From contig DASYSA010000287.1 of assembly GCA_036003885.1 (NCBI GenBank), positions 1-5,861 of the forward strand: DNA of 5,861 bases, written 5' to 3'. Under the pieces are notes generated by a model, which ran no database searches, was not told where the DNA came from, and was given only the letters and a program-made list of their open reading frames with translations. Source of the stretch: DASYSA01 sp036003885. Lineage in GTDB: Bacteria; Acidobacteriota; Blastocatellia; UBA7656. Below, one piece after another: positions 5,237-5,861 of the stretch; the first letter of the stretch is position 1; each line of letters starts with the position of its first letter. The position numbers and the translations under genes are program-made.

Positions 5237-5861
5237 TCATTCCCGGCCGATTAGCTCGCGAAGCCCCTCCACATTATTCGGATGTCGATAGTTATACATT
5301 GTCGTCAACGCCGCGAGAACCTGGTCTCGCGTGCTCTTCCACGGATCGCTACCGGCAGTCAATGCCATGAATCGTGCCAGGTTCTCGATCACCATATCCG
5401 CGTTGGCGTTAACTTCGTCGAGAGCAGCCTTGACCTCGGGTTTCAGTTCTGCGGCGTCGCGATCGGCTTGTGGAAACGCCTGGTACTTCGCAGCAGCAGT
5501 CCCATACTTCTCCTGATAGATAGATCCCATATGAAGAAAGTATATAGGACTGGTTGGATCAAGAGTTGCCGCTTTTTTGTAGAGATCGAGAGCTTTATCG
5601 GTCTCCTTATTCTTTACCGCGACGAGACCCATGCTCTGATACAGCATCCCCAGGATCGGACCCTGTTTCCAGTTCTCCTTAGCCAGCACCGCCGGTACTT
5701 TGCCGCCTTCGATCAACTTGATGGCCCTCTGACTGAACTCAGCAGCCTCGGCCCCATGTGAGTAATTCGGAGGCGAAGCGGACAATTCATTAGTGCGGAT
5801 GTTCAGCGCCATCAGATAAAGGTAGTCCAGATTATCCGGCTCGGCTGTGAGTGCTTCTTTG
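5237..5861 (-). CDS. TPR-repeat protein, second copy of the tandem pair, N-terminus beyond the window edge
   Basis: The frame is open from the right edge to a TGA at 5239-5237, showing 207 residues that correspond to residue 108 onward of the downstream copy. An internal Met (codon 5812-5810) is not the start, because the reading continues upstream as KEALTAEPDNLDYLYL, matching the paralogue. About 12 amino-acid differences occur in the 195 aligned residues. The clear TPR unit (GPILGMLYQSMG to ALDLYKKAATLDP) is kept. After HPNN the C-terminus diverges and ends after 11 residues (through LRELIGRE), lacking the Gly/Ala/Ser-rich tail and about 17 residues shorter than the paralogue. If the N-terminus also matches, the whole protein would be near 313 residues with a signal peptide. 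It lies upstream of the other copy on the same strand. Partner and function are unknown. Confidence 0.85.
   Translation of the reverse strand, partial: KEALTAEPDNLDYLYLMALNIRTNELSASPPNYSHGAEAAEFSQRAIKLIEGGKVPAVLAKENWKQGPILGMLYQSMGLVAVKNKETDKALDLYKKAATLDPTSPIYFLHMGSIYQEKYGTAAAKYQAFPQADRDAAELKPEVKAALDEVNANADMVIENLARFMALTAGSDPWKSTRDQVLAALTTMYNYRHPNNVEGLRELIGRE
5280..5861. repeat. Duplicated segment, copy 2 (inside the upstream TPR gene)
   Basis: This is the partner of 3757-4338 at offset 1523, with 35 mismatches and no gaps. The longest identical run is about 82 bases (5451-5532). Mismatches cluster at 5346-5350, 5583-5588 and 5681-5690. The copy continues past the right edge. Confidence 0.95.

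Noticed and set aside
5158..5370. 70-codon plus-strand frame starting at GTG with AGGAG seven bases upstream
   Set aside because: The Shine-Dalgarno match is part of a 13-base palindrome, and most of the frame is antisense to the TPR gene. The translation is Trp/Pro/Ser-rich without a motif.
5282..5761. 159-codon plus-strand open frame antisense to the second TPR copy
   Set aside because: It mirrors the TPR reading frame. In the nearly identical first copy the same antisense frame is interrupted (it ends at 4031), which argues against selection for it.

Overview
The window looks like ordinary chromosomal DNA from a moderately GC-rich, free-living bacterium with a two-membrane or otherwise secretion-rich lifestyle. 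The gene styles (a secreted subtilase with an I9-like prodomain, secreted TPR proteins with Ala/Gly/Ser-rich ends, a small zinc-ribbon membrane protein, a stand-alone PilZ protein) would suit an acidobacterium. That placement is an inference from style, not from a marker gene. I see no mobile element, CRISPR array, tRNA or rRNA.

Layout from left to right. (1) Positions 1-405, minus strand: the N-terminal part of a secreted protein whose C-terminus lies beyond the left edge, probably an S8 (subtilisin-like) peptidase. (2) 406-881: a divergent intergenic region with one small hairpin and a plausible promoter for the next gene. (3) 882-2381, plus: complete glycerol kinase (glpK), the only gene here with a firm metabolic assignment. 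(4) 2536-2913, plus: a 125-residue zinc-ribbon protein with a membrane helix enclosed by a second set of Cys pairs. (5) 2914-3188: a spacer with a terminator-like hairpin and a long imperfect hairpin. (6) 3189-3566, plus: a single-domain PilZ protein carrying both c-di-GMP binding motifs; its true start is the internal ATG with a strong Shine-Dalgarno, not the far upstream ATG of the open frame. (7) 3567-3662: a convergent intergenic region with two hairpins, one of which makes a good rho-independent terminator for the minus strand. (8) 3663-4655, minus: a secreted TPR protein. (9) 4656-5236: a 581-bp region without a convincing gene, holding candidate minus-strand promoters and a repeated dyad element. 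(10) 5237-5861, minus: the C-terminal two thirds of a second copy of the TPR protein, about 94 percent identical at nucleotide level over 582 aligned bases and running off the right edge.

The genes do not form one evident pathway. glpK phosphorylates glycerol without glpF or glpD beside it here. The zinc-ribbon and PilZ genes are codirectional and may be loosely linked. The two TPR genes are a tandem paralogous pair. I did not find a clear new system. The observations most worth a second look are the tandem TPR pair with its abrupt C-terminal divergence, the LITAF-like Cys-TM-Cys arrangement in the small membrane protein, and the missing allosteric elements in the glycerol kinase.
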